Positions 28,431 to 39,167 of a DNA stretch of 64,000 bases are shown here, piece by piece (position 1 is the stretch's first letter; every line of letters starts with the position of its first letter). Under the pieces are notes generated by a model. The model was given only the letters and a program-made list of their open reading frames with translations, was not told the origin of the DNA and made no database searches. The stretch comes from Runella slithyformis DSM 19594 (GTDB lineage Bacteria; Bacteroidota; Bacteroidia; Cytophagales; Spirosomataceae). The position numbers and the translations under genes are program-made. Where the stretch lies: the NCBI RefSeq assembly GCF_000218895.1, contig NC_015703.1:3671001-3735000 (forward strand), given 5' to 3'.

Positions 28431-29199
28431 TAAATAATAAGCAGTTAGAGGTTAGATAAAAATTACCGAGTTTTTCATTTCGTTGAGTCGTAATTTTTTC
28501 TTTGTTCTGACTTGCAAAAAAAATGATTGGGTGTCCACTCGTGCAATGGGAATAAGAATGCTTTTTTAAGTAACCTAAACGGGTATTTCGTTAAAAATGA
28601 GCAACAGCTGTATCCCTAAATTTTGAAAGCAAAAACCACAGAATTTATTTTACCTCAAAGGTATATTTTTAATGAATATAAAAAAAGTTATAGGCAAAAA
28701 TAGAATAGATTTTTGTAACGGTTAGCAAAATCAGGGAGGGCTAAGTACTCAGAGATTTAAATTATTGCCTGTTTTTTCAATAGAAAAGGTCAGTTTGCGG
28801 TAATAATAAATGGTATTTTCGCTGTCTAAACTACCGATATAAAGAAGATATACTTATTTTTTTACCTGAAACTCTTTAAAAATAACGTGCCTGTGGAATT
28901 TGAAAGTATGAAATCTATGCTGTTTTGCGAAATATAAACCTGATTAAGGAAATTAAGTAAGATATGTTATATAGCCGGGAGCGGTTATATAACTGCTTTT
29001 TTGACGTTCATTTAATAAAAAAGGCGATAAGCTACTTACGAAATTTACTTATTTTGGTCCTAAATTAAGCAGGTAGGCCTTAATAAGACATGAATGTTGA
29101 AAGCATATATACTTAATCGTTTGTAATAATAGAGCAAATCCTTTCTTTTTTTAGTAAGATTTACTTAGTTGTTTTTATTGCCCTTGAAGAACGGCTTAT
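28431..29199. other. AT-rich gene-poor intergenic region
   Basis: About 770 bp upstream of the AraC-type gene with no convincing coding frame on either strand. It is markedly more AT-rich than flanking genes and contains scattered T and A runs. No RNA gene or clear inverted repeat was recognised. It runs into a broken reading frame at 29200-29565. Confidence 0.5.
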
Positions 29200-29565
29200 T
29201 TATATGTCAATTCGTTTTTTTTGTCTATAGTTTTTATAGGAAATTTCTTGGTTTTCACTGATTTTGCGCCAGGGGCCTACGTCTTTCAATGTGAAAACTT
29301 CGTTTAAAGAGGTAGTTTCTCCCGGCTGATTTGAATTTAACAAATAAAAACCTGTTTGGAATTCTTGGCACTAAAAAGCAGGGAGTCGGTATCCATCAAT
29401 TGTCTTAAGTAATTTCTGCCAAAAAGAAATTTTGTGCTGATAACCCGCACGCTCAATTATAAATGGCGTAACTTTCGGCGGAATAATGCTAAAAGTAGGA
29501 CAGACAAAGAAAATAACAACTATATGTTGCCTGAGAATAAAAAAGTGTTGTGGGCCATGCAACAT
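29200..29565 (-). pseudogene. Broken gene of unknown family with one in-frame TAG
   Basis: From 29565 the reverse strand is open for 64 codons to a TAG at 29371-29373. In the same frame it continues for another 56 codons to TAA at 29200-29202. Text on both sides is protein-like: 'ISFWQKLLKTIDGYRLPAF' before the stop, 'CQEFQTGFYLLNSNQPGETT' and 'EVFTLKDVGPWRKISENQE' after it. In such AT-rich DNA one stop in 121 codons is unusual. Family not recognised. The true start is unknown. Confidence 0.4.
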
Positions 29566-29749
29566 TCCCGAAAAGAGTTCCTTCTTTGTTTTACCTAAAT
29601 TTAAAAAGTAAAAGATAAAATGTATTTTACGGGAGAGAGATTCTAAAACGTACTTTGTAAAAATTTCTTCTCCCCTAATACAGAGACGGTCTTGCTGCGA
29701 GGGTTGTTAGTGAGAACAGACATTGCTGTGAGGTTAAACAGATACGTCC

Positions 29750-30367
29750 ATGAAAAAACTTCTTATTCTCTTGATTTTGTTTTGCGACTGTGTGTTTTCT
29801 CAAGTTCAGAAAGTAGGCGGAAGTTGTGAAGATTGTGAACTGATCTACGAAGGAATGCCCAAAGAACTTAATTGGCAAATCATCATGGCCGATGCCGGCG
29901 AACCGGGTGAACGCATGGAAATCAGTGGCATTATTTATCAAAAAGATGGTAAAAAGCCTGCCGCCGGCGTGATTTTGTACGTATACCACACCGACGTAAA
30001 AGGCGAATATACGCCTGCTGCCGGGCAGGTACACGCTCGTAAGCACGGGCATTTGCGCGGTTGGGTACAAACCGACGCACAGGGTCACTACAAATTCAAT
30101 TCCATCCGCCCTGCTGCTTACCCCATCAGAAAGTTTGCAGCGCATATCCACCCCATTATCAAAGAGCCCGGTAAAAATGAGTATTGGATTGATGAATACC
30201 AATTTGAAGGAGATTCTTTATTAACGCAAAAGGACCGAGACAATGCCCGGAATCGAGGAGGCTCAGGCATTATCACATTAACCAAAAACGAAAAAGGAAC
30301 TTGGATTGGGAAAAGGGATATTGTTCTGGGAAAGAATGTTCCTGATTGGGGACCGCTTAAAAATTAA
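29750..30367 (+). CDS. Intradiol ring-cleavage dioxygenase-like exported protein
   Basis: 205 residues with an N-terminal signal peptide (MKKLLILLILFCDCVFS). The core resembles the protocatechuate/catechol 1,2-dioxygenase beta-sandwich: 'ISGIIYQKDGKKPAAGVILYVYHTD', 'GEYTP', 'LRGWVQTDAQGHYKFNSIRPAAYP' and 'AAHIHPII', which supply likely Tyr/Tyr/His/His iron ligands. Export is unusual for the catechol enzymes, so substrate is unclear. It lies divergent to nothing nearby and ends at a shared terminator with the molybdenum hydroxylase operon. Confidence 0.82.
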   Translation: MKKLLILLILFCDCVFSQVQKVGGSCEDCELIYEGMPKELNWQIIMADAGEPGERMEISGIIYQKDGKKPAAGVILYVYHTDVKGEYTPAAGQVHARKHGHLRGWVQTDAQGHYKFNSIRPAAYPIRKFAAHIHPIIKEPGKNEYWIDEYQFEGDSLLTQKDRDNARNRGGSGIITLTKNEKGTWIGKRDIVLGKNVPDWGPLKN

Positions 30368-30466
30368 TTCCCCTTTTTTGAAATCATAACTTTTTGAATA
30401 CCAGCACTTTTACATTTAAAACTTACCTTTTTATTTTTTGCGATTTCCTTTTGACGAAATACAAAA

Positions 30467-30508
30467 GAGGTTGCGGTGTCTGCACTGCACGGGTGATCCC
30501 GCAACCTC
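30467..30508. terminator. Bidirectional hairpin terminator
   Basis: Arms gaggttgcgg (30467-30476) and ccgcaacctc (30499-30508) are perfectly complementary with a 22-nt loop, between the convergent dioxygenase-like gene and the molybdenum hydroxylase large-subunit gene. Confidence 0.75.
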
Positions 30509-30517
30509 GGTATAAAT

Positions 30518-32764
30518 TTACGATTTAGGCATGGTCAATTCTTTCGCAAAAGGCTGATTGTAATAGCGTTTGCCCGTTGTTTTAAATAATGCATTGGCCA
30601 CCGCTCCGAAGACCGGCGGAAAAGGCGGCTCACCTAAACCCGTCGGGTCAAGGTCGCTTTCCACAAAATGCACGTCTATCTTCTTCGGTGCTTCATGGTG
30701 GCGAATCATACGGTAAGTATGGAAATTATTCTGTTCGGGAGTACCGTCTTTGTGGGTTAATGCTCCGTAAAAAGAGTTTCCGATGCCATCCACTACAGCG
30801 CCCTGCACCATATTTCGAGCCGCATCGGGGTTGACCACCACGCCACAATCAACGGCAGAAGTGACCGACTCCACATACGGCTGTCCGTCTTTCATGACCA
30901 TATCCACCACGTGGCCGGCATACGAAGCATGACAGAAATAGGCAGCTACTCCTCGTTTTTTACCCGCATTTTCGGGTTTGCCCCAGCCCGATTTTTCTTT
31001 CAGCAGTTCCAGAACGCCGATGTATCGGTTGGCATCGTAATCATTATTTTTTCCCACCGGGTTTTCTTTCGCTTTTTTCAGCAATTCCAGGCGAAGTTGG
31101 ATGGGGTCTTTGCCCATGGCTTCGGCCAATTCGTCTAAAAACGACTGCTCAGCCGCTGCGTTGAAATTGGAACGCGGCGCCCGAAAGGCCCCGATGGTTA
31201 CATTGGAGGGAATTTCCCAGCCTTCGGCCAAATAATTATCCACTGCCCCGGCGGGAAACCGATTGGCATGAACCGGATTTTCGGGGATACCGCCCCCTTT
31301 GACGTGAAAGCCGATCAGGTTTTTATTGGAGTCTAACGCGGCCCGGTAGGTGGCCGTGTACATGGGGCGATAGATTCCGTAGGTCATGTCATCTTCGCGG
31401 GTGTACATGAGTTTGACGGGCGCTTTGACTTTTTGAGAGATACGGGCCGCTTCAAACATATACTGCGCATAGGCCCGGCGACCAAAACCTCCGCCCATAC
31501 GGGTCATCTGAATTTCGATCTTATCGGCCGGCAGGTTTAACAGTTTGGACAGCGTAGGCTCTGCCCAGCCCGGAGCCTGAATAGGTCCGGCCACTACTGC
31601 TTTATCTTCCATCACGTGGGCGAAGAAATTCATCGGCTCCATGCAGTTGTGGGCCAAAAACGGGGCATTGTAGGTGCGTTCAATGATCAGCGCCGCATTT
31701 TTGAAGGCCGTTTCGGGGTCGCCGTCTTTTCGCAACTGCTGCGCCGGTTTTTGGGCATATTCTGCCATTAGTTCAAATTGATTGCCCGTGGTTTCCAGTC
31801 GGCCCGGAACGGTCACTTCCCTTTTTCCGCCCCTGCCCATCATGGTTTCTTTTACGTCGCCGGCAGGTTCCCACTGCACGATCAGTTTTTTGCGGGCATT
31901 CATCACTTCCCACGTGGTATTGCCCACCACCGCAATCAACTCGTTGAAAGTACGGGTATCAAACCCGCCCTGCTCGAAACCGTCGTCATAGAGTTTAAAA
32001 CTGAACACCTCTTTAATGCCCGGCATTTTGAGGGCGGCAGCGGCATCAAATGATTTGAGTTTCATACCAAAGGCCGGCGGATGCTGGATCATGGCGATCA
32101 ACATTCCGTCAGTGCGGTAATCCATCCCAAAAAGCGGCTTGCCGGTGACTATTTTTTGCCCTTCTACGTTTTTCTTTGATTTTTTGACCACCGAAAAATC
32201 TTTCGGGGCTTTCAACTTGACCTCTTTGGGCACCGGGACGGAAGCGGCTTTCGCGGCCATTTCGCCGTAGTTTGCCGATTTGCCGCTCGAATGCGACAAA
32301 ATGCCTGCTTTGGTGGTGATTTCAGCGGCCGGCACGCTCCACGTTTGCGCCGCCGCTTCAACGAGCATTTGTCGGGCCGAAGCACCGGCAGTTCTCAGAG
32401 GTTTCCAGTACATTCGGATCGAATTACTTCCTCCCGTAAACTGCGGTCCTAATTTGACGTTGTCGTGCGGACCCATTTCCACCACCACGTTTCTCCAATC
32501 CGCGTCCAATTCTTCGGCAACCATCATCGGCAGCGAAGTCATGACGTTTTGCCCGAACTCGGGGTTGGGACAAAGAATTTTAATGACATTATCGGGCGTA
32601 ATTTTGATATAGCCCGTCAGTTCTGACCATTGCTCGGCAAGCGTTGATTCCTGCATTTTTTCGGCCGCTTTTGCCTGCGAAAACCAACTGAAACTAAGCA
32701 TCATTCCCCCTCCCGCCAAGGCAGAAGATTTGAGGAATGAACGGCGATTTTGGGTGTTTTTCAT
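30518..32764 (-). CDS. Molybdenum hydroxylase large subunit, Tat-exported (isoquinoline 1-oxidoreductase/aldehyde oxidase type)
   Basis: About 748 residues from ATG at 32764. The N-terminus 'NRRSFLKSSALAGGGMML' is a classic twin-arginine signal; starting at the upstream in-frame codon (32857) would bury it, so it is not used. Molybdopterin-binding features include 'MTRMGGGFGRRAYAQY', 'IGAFRAPRSNFNAAAEQSFLDELAE' and 'GLGEPPFPPVFGAVANALF' with the catalytic Glu. It oxidises an aldehyde or N-heterocycle in the periplasm; substrate unknown. The 2Fe-2S subunit gene is directly upstream in the same operon (38-bp gap). Confidence 0.9.
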   Translation of the reverse strand: MKNTQNRRSFLKSSALAGGGMMLSFSWFSQAKAAEKMQESTLAEQWSELTGYIKITPDNVIKILCPNPEFGQNVMTSLPMMVAEELDADWRNVVVEMGPHDNVKLGPQFTGGSNSIRMYWKPLRTAGASARQMLVEAAAQTWSVPAAEITTKAGILSHSSGKSANYGEMAAKAASVPVPKEVKLKAPKDFSVVKKSKKNVEGQKIVTGKPLFGMDYRTDGMLIAMIQHPPAFGMKLKSFDAAAALKMPGIKEVFSFKLYDDGFEQGGFDTRTFNELIAVVGNTTWEVMNARKKLIVQWEPAGDVKETMMGRGGKREVTVPGRLETTGNQFELMAEYAQKPAQQLRKDGDPETAFKNAALIIERTYNAPFLAHNCMEPMNFFAHVMEDKAVVAGPIQAPGWAEPTLSKLLNLPADKIEIQMTRMGGGFGRRAYAQYMFEAARISQKVKAPVKLMYTREDDMTYGIYRPMYTATYRAALDSNKNLIGFHVKGGGIPENPVHANRFPAGAVDNYLAEGWEIPSNVTIGAFRAPRSNFNAAAEQSFLDELAEAMGKDPIQLRLELLKKAKENPVGKNNDYDANRYIGVLELLKEKSGWGKPENAGKKRGVAAYFCHASYAGHVVDMVMKDGQPYVESVTSAVDCGVVVNPDAARNMVQGAVVDGIGNSFYGALTHKDGTPEQNNFHTYRMIRHHEAPKKIDVHFVESDLDPTGLGEPPFPPVFGAVANALFKTTGKRYYNQPFAKELTMPKS

Positions 32765-32802
32765 TCTTTTTTGCTGATTTTTTAGAGCCTCAAGGGTAGT
32801 AA

Positions 32803-33258
32803 TTATACTTTGGAGGCGGTTTTGATGGCTTCTTTGATGCGCAGGTAGGTACCGCAACGGCAGATATTTCCACTCATGCCGGCTTCAATATCGGCATCGC
32901 TCGGATGGGGGTTGCTTTTCAACAAGGCCACGGCACTCATGATCTGTCCCGACTGACAGTAGCCGCATTGCGCTACATCGTGTTCGAGCCAGGCTTTCTG
33001 AACGGGATGATCGCCGTTAGCCGATAAGCCCTCGATGGTGGTGATCTCCTGTTTGCCGATTGCTGACACAGGCAAAACGCACGAACGAACCGCCTTTCCG
33101 TCTAAATGGACCGTACAGGCGCCGCATTGAGCCATGCCGCACCCGAATTTGGTACCGGGTAGGTTCAGATGATCTCGCAATACCCAGAGAATGGGGGTAG
33201 AAGGGTCTAAATCCACCGGGCGGATTTTACCGTTGATCTTAAGATTATATTTAGCCAT
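32803..33258 (-). CDS. 2Fe-2S subunit of molybdenum hydroxylase
   Basis: 151 residues. The N-terminal plant-ferredoxin-type cluster motif is '[20 protein letters not shown]' with a fourth Cys in 'RSCVLPVS'. The C-terminal helical cluster has '[19 protein letters not shown]' and '[17 protein letters not shown]'. It passes electrons from the Mo centre. No signal peptide is seen, so it is probably exported as a passenger with the Tat-signal-bearing large subunit. It is the only such small subunit in the window although two large subunits are present. Confidence 0.93.
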   Translation of the reverse strand: MAKYNLKINGKIRPVDLDPSTPILWVLRDHLNLPGTKFGCGMAQCGACTVHLDGKAVRSCVLPVSAIGKQEITTIEGLSANGDHPVQKAWLEHDVAQCGYCQSGQIMSAVALLKSNPHPSDADIEAGMSGNICRCGTYLRIKEAIKTASKV

Positions 33259-33365
33259 GAGCGCAAATAAATTATTGTAAAAGTTGTAAAAGTAATGGGA
33301 TTTATCTTTAAAAAGTTACGATTTTCAAATGAATACTTACATAATTCAAACGATAAAAGTAAGTA

Positions 33366-34268
33366 TCAATTGGAGTGTAAGGTGCGGTACTCGTTGGGCG
33401 TTTGTCCCGTTCGGTCTTTAAAAAAGCGGCTGAAGTGCTGAGGATATTTAAACCCCAATTCATAAGCAATCTCATTGACGGTTTTGGTCCGGTCAAAAAT
33501 CCGCTCTTTCGCTGCTTCCAGCAACTTGAATTGGATGTATTCCTGCGCCGTTTTTCCCGTTTCTTTTTTTACCAAATCACCGAAATAGTTTGCCGATAAA
33601 TGTAAGCGTTCGGCACAAAAGGCAACGGTAGGCAAGCCGGCCGTTTGCGATTCTTTTGATTGAAAATACTCGTTCAATAAAACCTCAAATCTGCCCAGAA
33701 TGTTGTTATTTACATGATCGCGGATAATAAATTGTCGGTCGTAAAAACGGACGCAATAGTTTAAAAACAGTTCGATATTGGAGACAATCAATCGTTTACT
33801 GTGCTTGTCAATGGCCCGTTCCAATTCATAATTAATTTTCGAGAAACAATCCAACACAATCTTCCGCTCCTCTTCCGACAAATGAAGCGCTTCATTGGAT
33901 TGATAGCCAAAGAACGTATAATCCTGCATGTGCCGCCCGAGAGAAGTGCCGAGCAGCAGATCAGGATGGAAGACCAGCGCATATCCCTTGGGCTGATAGG
34001 TTTCTCCGTTACTGTTAACGCCCGCTACCTGTCCGGGTGCCAGAAAAACCAGCGTACCTTCCTGGTAGTCATACGTATGCCGACCGTACACCAAATCACC
34101 GCATTTTACATCTTTCAGAAAAATCGTATAAAAGCCGAAATACATCCGCGAACCCTGTCGAGGTGCCGCCTTCGATAAGTCAACGACACTCACCAGCGGG
34201 TGGTGCGTTTCATTATTGTTGAATAGGTTGTAATCACTTATTGTGTCAAATCGTCGCAGACTGTCCAT
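33366..34268 (-). CDS. AraC-family transcriptional regulator
   Basis: 300 residues with an N-terminal cupin-like sensor region ('YGRHTYDYQEGTLVFLAPGQVAGV') and a C-terminal AraC domain: 'TVAFCAERLHLSANYFGDLVKKETGKT' and 'TVNEIAYELGFKYPQHFSRFFKDRTGQTPNEYR'. It is divergent from the aldo/keto reductase gene (151-bp gap) and lies behind the molybdenum hydroxylase small-subunit gene, so it likely controls one or both. Confidence 0.9.
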   Translation of the reverse strand: MDSLRRFDTISDYNLFNNNETHHPLVSVVDLSKAAPRQGSRMYFGFYTIFLKDVKCGDLVYGRHTYDYQEGTLVFLAPGQVAGVNSNGETYQPKGYALVFHPDLLLGTSLGRHMQDYTFFGYQSNEALHLSEEERKIVLDCFSKINYELERAIDKHSKRLIVSNIELFLNYCVRFYDRQFIIRDHVNNNILGRFEVLLNEYFQSKESQTAGLPTVAFCAERLHLSANYFGDLVKKETGKTAQEYIQFKLLEAAKERIFDRTKTVNEIAYELGFKYPQHFSRFFKDRTGQTPNEYRTLHSN

Positions 34269-34419
34269 ATCGCTTTTGAATTAACTAATTCAAAGTTAGT
34301 GTTTTATTGAATCCTATTCTGATGTATATATCCCAATCAGTAATCTTGGTAGAAAAATCCGTAATCTGTATACTGCGCAGGCCAATTAATGATAAGACCT
34401 TTGCAGAGTAAAGAAATAA

Positions 34420-35265
<846 letters not shown>

Positions 35266-35494
35266 TTAGCAGGAAGAAACCTCCGCCCATAAAAGGTTTT
35301 TTCCAAAAGGCCAAAACGAAGGTGAAGAAATGTTTGTAAGAAATAAAAATAAGGGAGGATTGGTCCATTCAATGGAAAAGCTCCACCGAATGATTTACTT
35401 TTAACATTGTAATGGTTCTGCATGTGCATCTTTACTGAAAACAGCCGCAAAATAATCTGTTTAAAATCATCCTGAGATCTTTCCTTTACCGAAC

Positions 35495-37744
35495 ATGGAA
35501 AAAGTAAAAACAACCTACAATCGTCGTTCATTCCTCAAAGCCTCAGCCCTTTCCGGTGGAGGAATGATGCTCAGTATTGGCTGGTTATCAAGTTTTAAAT
35601 CAGCCGAAACTCAGGGACTGACTAATCTTCCTCTTGATTTTAATGAACTGAACGGTTTTGTGAAAATTACCGCCGATAACGTCATCAAGATTATGTCGCC
35701 TAATCCCGAAGGCGGGCAGGGCGTAAAGACTTCCATGCCCATGATCGTAGCCGAAGAACTGGACGTGGATTTTTCAAAAATCGTCATCGAACAGGCCGAT
35801 CTGGACACCAAGCATTTTACCCGACAGTTTATCGGAGGCAGCCAGGCGATCCATCAGGGTTGGAAACCACTGCGTACCGCAGGAGCCACGGCGCGGCAAA
35901 TGCTCATGGAAGCGGCGGGCAAAACATGGAGCGTGCCCGTAGAAGAAGTAAGCACTGAAGCAGGCGTATTGTACCATAAAAAGTCAGGAAAAACGGCCAA
36001 GTATGGGGAGATGGCTACGGCCGCTGCCCAAATTCCCGTTCCGAAAGAGGTAAAGTTAAAAAACGTCAACGAGTTTAAAATCATCGGTAAAAGCCAACGC
36101 AACGTTGATTTAGAGAAGATTGTCAGCGGCAAACCGTTGTTTGGCATTGATACCCAAAAAGAGGGAATGCTCATTGCCATGATCGTGCATCCGCCGGCCT
36201 TTGGCATGAAATTCAAATCAACTGACGATGCAGCCGTCCGAAAAATGAAAGGGATCAAGGACGTTTTTCCCGTTAAGATTTTTCATGACGATTACGAACG
36301 GCAGTATTTCGATACCACTACTTTTTTGGAAGTGGTGGCCATTGTGGGGAATTCTACCTGGGAGGTAATGCAGGCAAAAAAAGCCCTGGAAATCGAATGG
36401 GAGCCGTTTGCCGATTATTCCGAAAAGAAAAATATGCTGGGCCGAAAACTGACAGCCAAAGTGCCGGCAGGCTTGGAAAGCACGGCCGACCATTATTCAA
36501 AAATGGCGACAATGGCCGATAAGCCGGCGACCGTTCGGCGCAAAGACGGAGACCCCGAAACGGCCTTTAAAAACGCGGCAAAAGTGCTGGAAAGAACCTA
36601 TACGGGGCCTTTTTTGGCGCACAATTGCATGGAACCCATGAACTTCTTTGCGCACGTCACCGAGGAGAAAGCTGAATTGGCCGGTCCGATCCAAAAACCC
36701 GAAAATACCGAATTGGCTTTATCGGCGCGTTTGGGAATGCCGGTAGAGAAAATTGATATAAAAATGACGCGCCTCGGGGGAGGCTTCGGGCGACGTTCGT
36801 ACGCACACTGGTTGATCGAAGCGGCCCTGATCTCTCAAAAAATGAAAGCCCCTGTGAAGTTGCTCTATACCCGGGAAGATGATATGACGTCGGGTATTTA
36901 TCGCTCGGCTTATTCGGCTACCTACCGGGCGGCGTTGGATGCCAACAATAATTTGATTGGCTTCCACGTCAAAGCCGGCGGAGTGCCGGAATCGCCTTTG
37001 TTTGCCAATCGTTTTCCGGCCGGCGCGGTGGAGAATTATTTGGCCGAAGACTGGAGTATCGAAACCAATCTTACCGTGGGCTCTTTTCGGGCTCCGCGCT
37101 CCAATTTTATGGCCGCGGCCGAGCAGTCTTTTTTGGATGAAGTGGCCGAAACGGCAGGAAAAGACCCCATTGCTTTCCGCTTGGAATTATTGAAACGAGC
37201 CAAAGAAAGTCCCGTTGGCAAAAACAACGAGTACGAACCGGAGCGTTATGCCGGTGTTTTGGAACTGGTTCGGGAAAAATCAGGCTATGAACAAACCAAA
37301 AACTCCAAGAACTTGGGCGTTTCGGCCTATTTTTGCCATGATTCGTACGCCGCTCATGTGTTTGATCTGGAAATGAAAGAGGGTATACCGGTTGTAAATA
37401 AGGTGTTTTGTGCCGTAGATTGCGGTATCGTGATCAATCCCAATGCGGCCAAAAACATGACCGAAGGTGCCATCGTGGACGGCATTGGTACAGCTTTGTT
37501 TGGGAATATGACCTTCACGAAGGGCGTACCTGATAAAAGCAATTTTAACAGGTACCGCATGATCCGTATGAATGAAGCCCCCAAGCAGATTAATGTGCAT
37601 TTTGTACAAAACACCATTGACCCTTCCGGAATGGGCGAACCGGCCTATCCGCCGGTGTTCGGAGCGTTGGCCAATGCCCTTTACAAAGCGACGGGAAGGC
37701 GATTCTATAATCAGCCTTTTAATTCGGCCTTACCTGAGCAATAA
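35495..37744 (+). CDS. Second molybdenum hydroxylase large subunit, Tat-exported
   Basis: 749 residues, closely similar in layout to the protein at 30518-32764. Tat signal 'NRRSFLKASALSGGGMMLSI'. Shared core: 'KMTRLGGGFGRRSYAHWLIEAAL', 'VGSFRAPRSNFMAAAEQSFLDEVAE' and 'SGMGEPAYPPVFGALANALYKATG' with catalytic Glu. No 2Fe-2S subunit gene adjoins it, so it either shares the one at 32803-33258 or uses one elsewhere. Likely a diverged duplicate with different substrate range. Confidence 0.9.
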   Translation: MEKVKTTYNRRSFLKASALSGGGMMLSIGWLSSFKSAETQGLTNLPLDFNELNGFVKITADNVIKIMSPNPEGGQGVKTSMPMIVAEELDVDFSKIVIEQADLDTKHFTRQFIGGSQAIHQGWKPLRTAGATARQMLMEAAGKTWSVPVEEVSTEAGVLYHKKSGKTAKYGEMATAAAQIPVPKEVKLKNVNEFKIIGKSQRNVDLEKIVSGKPLFGIDTQKEGMLIAMIVHPPAFGMKFKSTDDAAVRKMKGIKDVFPVKIFHDDYERQYFDTTTFLEVVAIVGNSTWEVMQAKKALEIEWEPFADYSEKKNMLGRKLTAKVPAGLESTADHYSKMATMADKPATVRRKDGDPETAFKNAAKVLERTYTGPFLAHNCMEPMNFFAHVTEEKAELAGPIQKPENTELALSARLGMPVEKIDIKMTRLGGGFGRRSYAHWLIEAALISQKMKAPVKLLYTREDDMTSGIYRSAYSATYRAALDANNNLIGFHVKAGGVPESPLFANRFPAGAVENYLAEDWSIETNLTVGSFRAPRSNFMAAAEQSFLDEVAETAGKDPIAFRLELLKRAKESPVGKNNEYEPERYAGVLELVREKSGYEQTKNSKNLGVSAYFCHDSYAAHVFDLEMKEGIPVVNKVFCAVDCGIVINPNAAKNMTEGAIVDGIGTALFGNMTFTKGVPDKSNFNRYRMIRMNEAPKQINVHFVQNTIDPSGMGEPAYPPVFGALANALYKATGRRFYNQPFNSALPEQ

Positions 37745-37770
37745 AGAGCATATAAGTAAAAAACTGTCGT

Positions 37771-38400
37771 ATGAATACCAATGATTTCCTCCTTTTTGCA
37801 TTTGCTACTTTAATGCTCAATCTTACGCCCGGCACCGACATGATTTATGTGGCTACGCGCAGCACTACGCAAGGTACCACAGCGGGAATTGTATCGGCGT
37901 TAGGAATTGCGGGCGGGTGCTTGGTGCATACTTTTGCCTCAGTTGTGGGACTTTCCGTCCTGATCTCAGAATCTGCCGTGGCATTCAATGTCGTCAAATT
38001 TCTGGGGGTTGGGTATTTGTGCTATTTGGGAATTACCTCATTGATAAGCAAAGAAAAACTACCGACTCCAGCCAAGCTTGAATCAACGCCTCTGAAAGAA
38101 ATCTTTTGGCAGGGAGTGTATACCAACGTCTTGAATCCGAAAGTAGCCTTATTTTTCTTGGCATTTTTACCCCAGTTTGCCGATACGCACTCCGACGATT
38201 TTAAGTGGCAGGTGTTGGGATTGGGAGCGTGGTTTAATGTTTCGGGAACGCTGGTAAATATTTTGGTAGCTGTATTGTTTGGAAAAGCAGGAAGTTATCT
38301 AAACCAATTTCCTCATTTTTCGCGCATTCAAAATAAAATGACGGGAGGGATGATGCTGGGTTTGGGTGTCTGTTTAGCGTTTGCCAAACGAGCGGAATAA
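37771..38400 (+). CDS. LysE-family translocator
   Basis: 209 residues with about six hydrophobic helices. 'NLTPGTDMIYVATRSTTQGTTAGIVSALGIAGG' is the family's N-terminal signature; 'GVYTNVLNPKVALFFLAFLPQF' is the conserved mid-region. Members export amino acids or homoserine lactones; substrate unknown. It follows the second molybdenum hydroxylase by 26 bp, so it may be co-transcribed. Confidence 0.92.
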   Translation: MNTNDFLLFAFATLMLNLTPGTDMIYVATRSTTQGTTAGIVSALGIAGGCLVHTFASVVGLSVLISESAVAFNVVKFLGVGYLCYLGITSLISKEKLPTPAKLESTPLKEIFWQGVYTNVLNPKVALFFLAFLPQFADTHSDDFKWQVLGLGAWFNVSGTLVNILVAVLFGKAGSYLNQFPHFSRIQNKMTGGMMLGLGVCLAFAKRAE

Positions 38401-38404
38401 AAAT

Positions 38405-38493
38405 GTAGGGGTAGGCCTTGCGTCTGCCCGTTTTTGTGTCTGCCCGCTTTTGTAAGGATATAAAAAAAGGGCGAAGGTAAACCCCGCCCCTAC
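38405..38493. repeat. Short palindromic repeat element
   Basis: Left arm 38405-38429 is nearly identical to the arm of the element at 1158-1328 (one G to T change). The right arm at 38469-38493 is degenerate but ends in the same 'gcccctac'. It fills the gap between convergent genes and probably terminates both. Confidence 0.75.
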
Positions 38494-38509
38494 ATAATAC
38501 GATATTTGA

Positions 38510-39064
38510 CTAGTCCTCGTCTTCTTCGTCGCTGGTGAACGAATACAACGTTGTATCAAGTTTCAGGCGACCGTTATTAAAATCGTCGATAAATTTCGTA
38601 ATGACTTCATCGGTTACGGCTTCAATATTCAGGCAGGCATCTACTCCGACACCATACTCAAACTCGGGCTCAATTTCCAGGTGTTCTTTTACCTTCACTT
38701 CCTCCTCCTCTTCAATGGATTCGATAAGTTCCGTAATAAGTTCTTCGGCTTCTTCTTCTACGGCCGGACTGATCTTATAGCCGGGAGCGCGTTCGTCCAA
38801 CGGCAAGTAATCAGGATATACTTTTTGGGCTTGTTCTACGGCTTTTTCGTAGACCAAACTGCTGTGGTGAAGGCGCAGCGTATAGATGATGGCATCATAA
38901 ATAACCTCCTGTCCTTTATAATTGCCCACAAACTGGACATGTGCCAATTCTCCGTTTTCGGAGGTGCTGACATCTTCGTCATCGCAATGAATGAAGTTGG
39001 TGCCGGCCTCAAGACACTCTTCTTTCAGCAATTTGATTTCTTCAGGGTTATATCCTTCATTCAT
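38510..39064 (-). CDS. Acidic conserved-looking hypothetical protein
   Basis: 184 residues, very acidic, with a Glu-rich stretch near residues 100-128 ('VEEEAEELITELIESIEEEE') and an acidic end 'SDEEDED'. Middle part: 'VIYDAIIYTLRLHHSSLVYEKAVEQAQ', 'YPDYLPLDERAPGYKISP'. No signal peptide or membrane helix. Likely cytosolic. I recognise no family. Codon use and length fit a real gene, and it is flanked by a terminator-like repeat. Confidence 0.7.
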   Translation of the reverse strand: MNEGYNPEEIKLLKEECLEAGTNFIHCDDEDVSTSENGELAHVQFVGNYKGQEVIYDAIIYTLRLHHSSLVYEKAVEQAQKVYPDYLPLDERAPGYKISPAVEEEAEELITELIESIEEEEEVKVKEHLEIEPEFEYGVGVDACLNIEAVTDEVITKFIDDFNNGRLKLDTTLYSFTSDEEDED

Positions 39065-39167
39065 AGTCGTAATCTGATTTTAAGATGAGTAAGAGTTGGT
39101 AAAGTAACCGAATCATTACTGAAAATCAAAGAATAGTTGGCAAATTTGGGACAAATAACCCTAGGGT

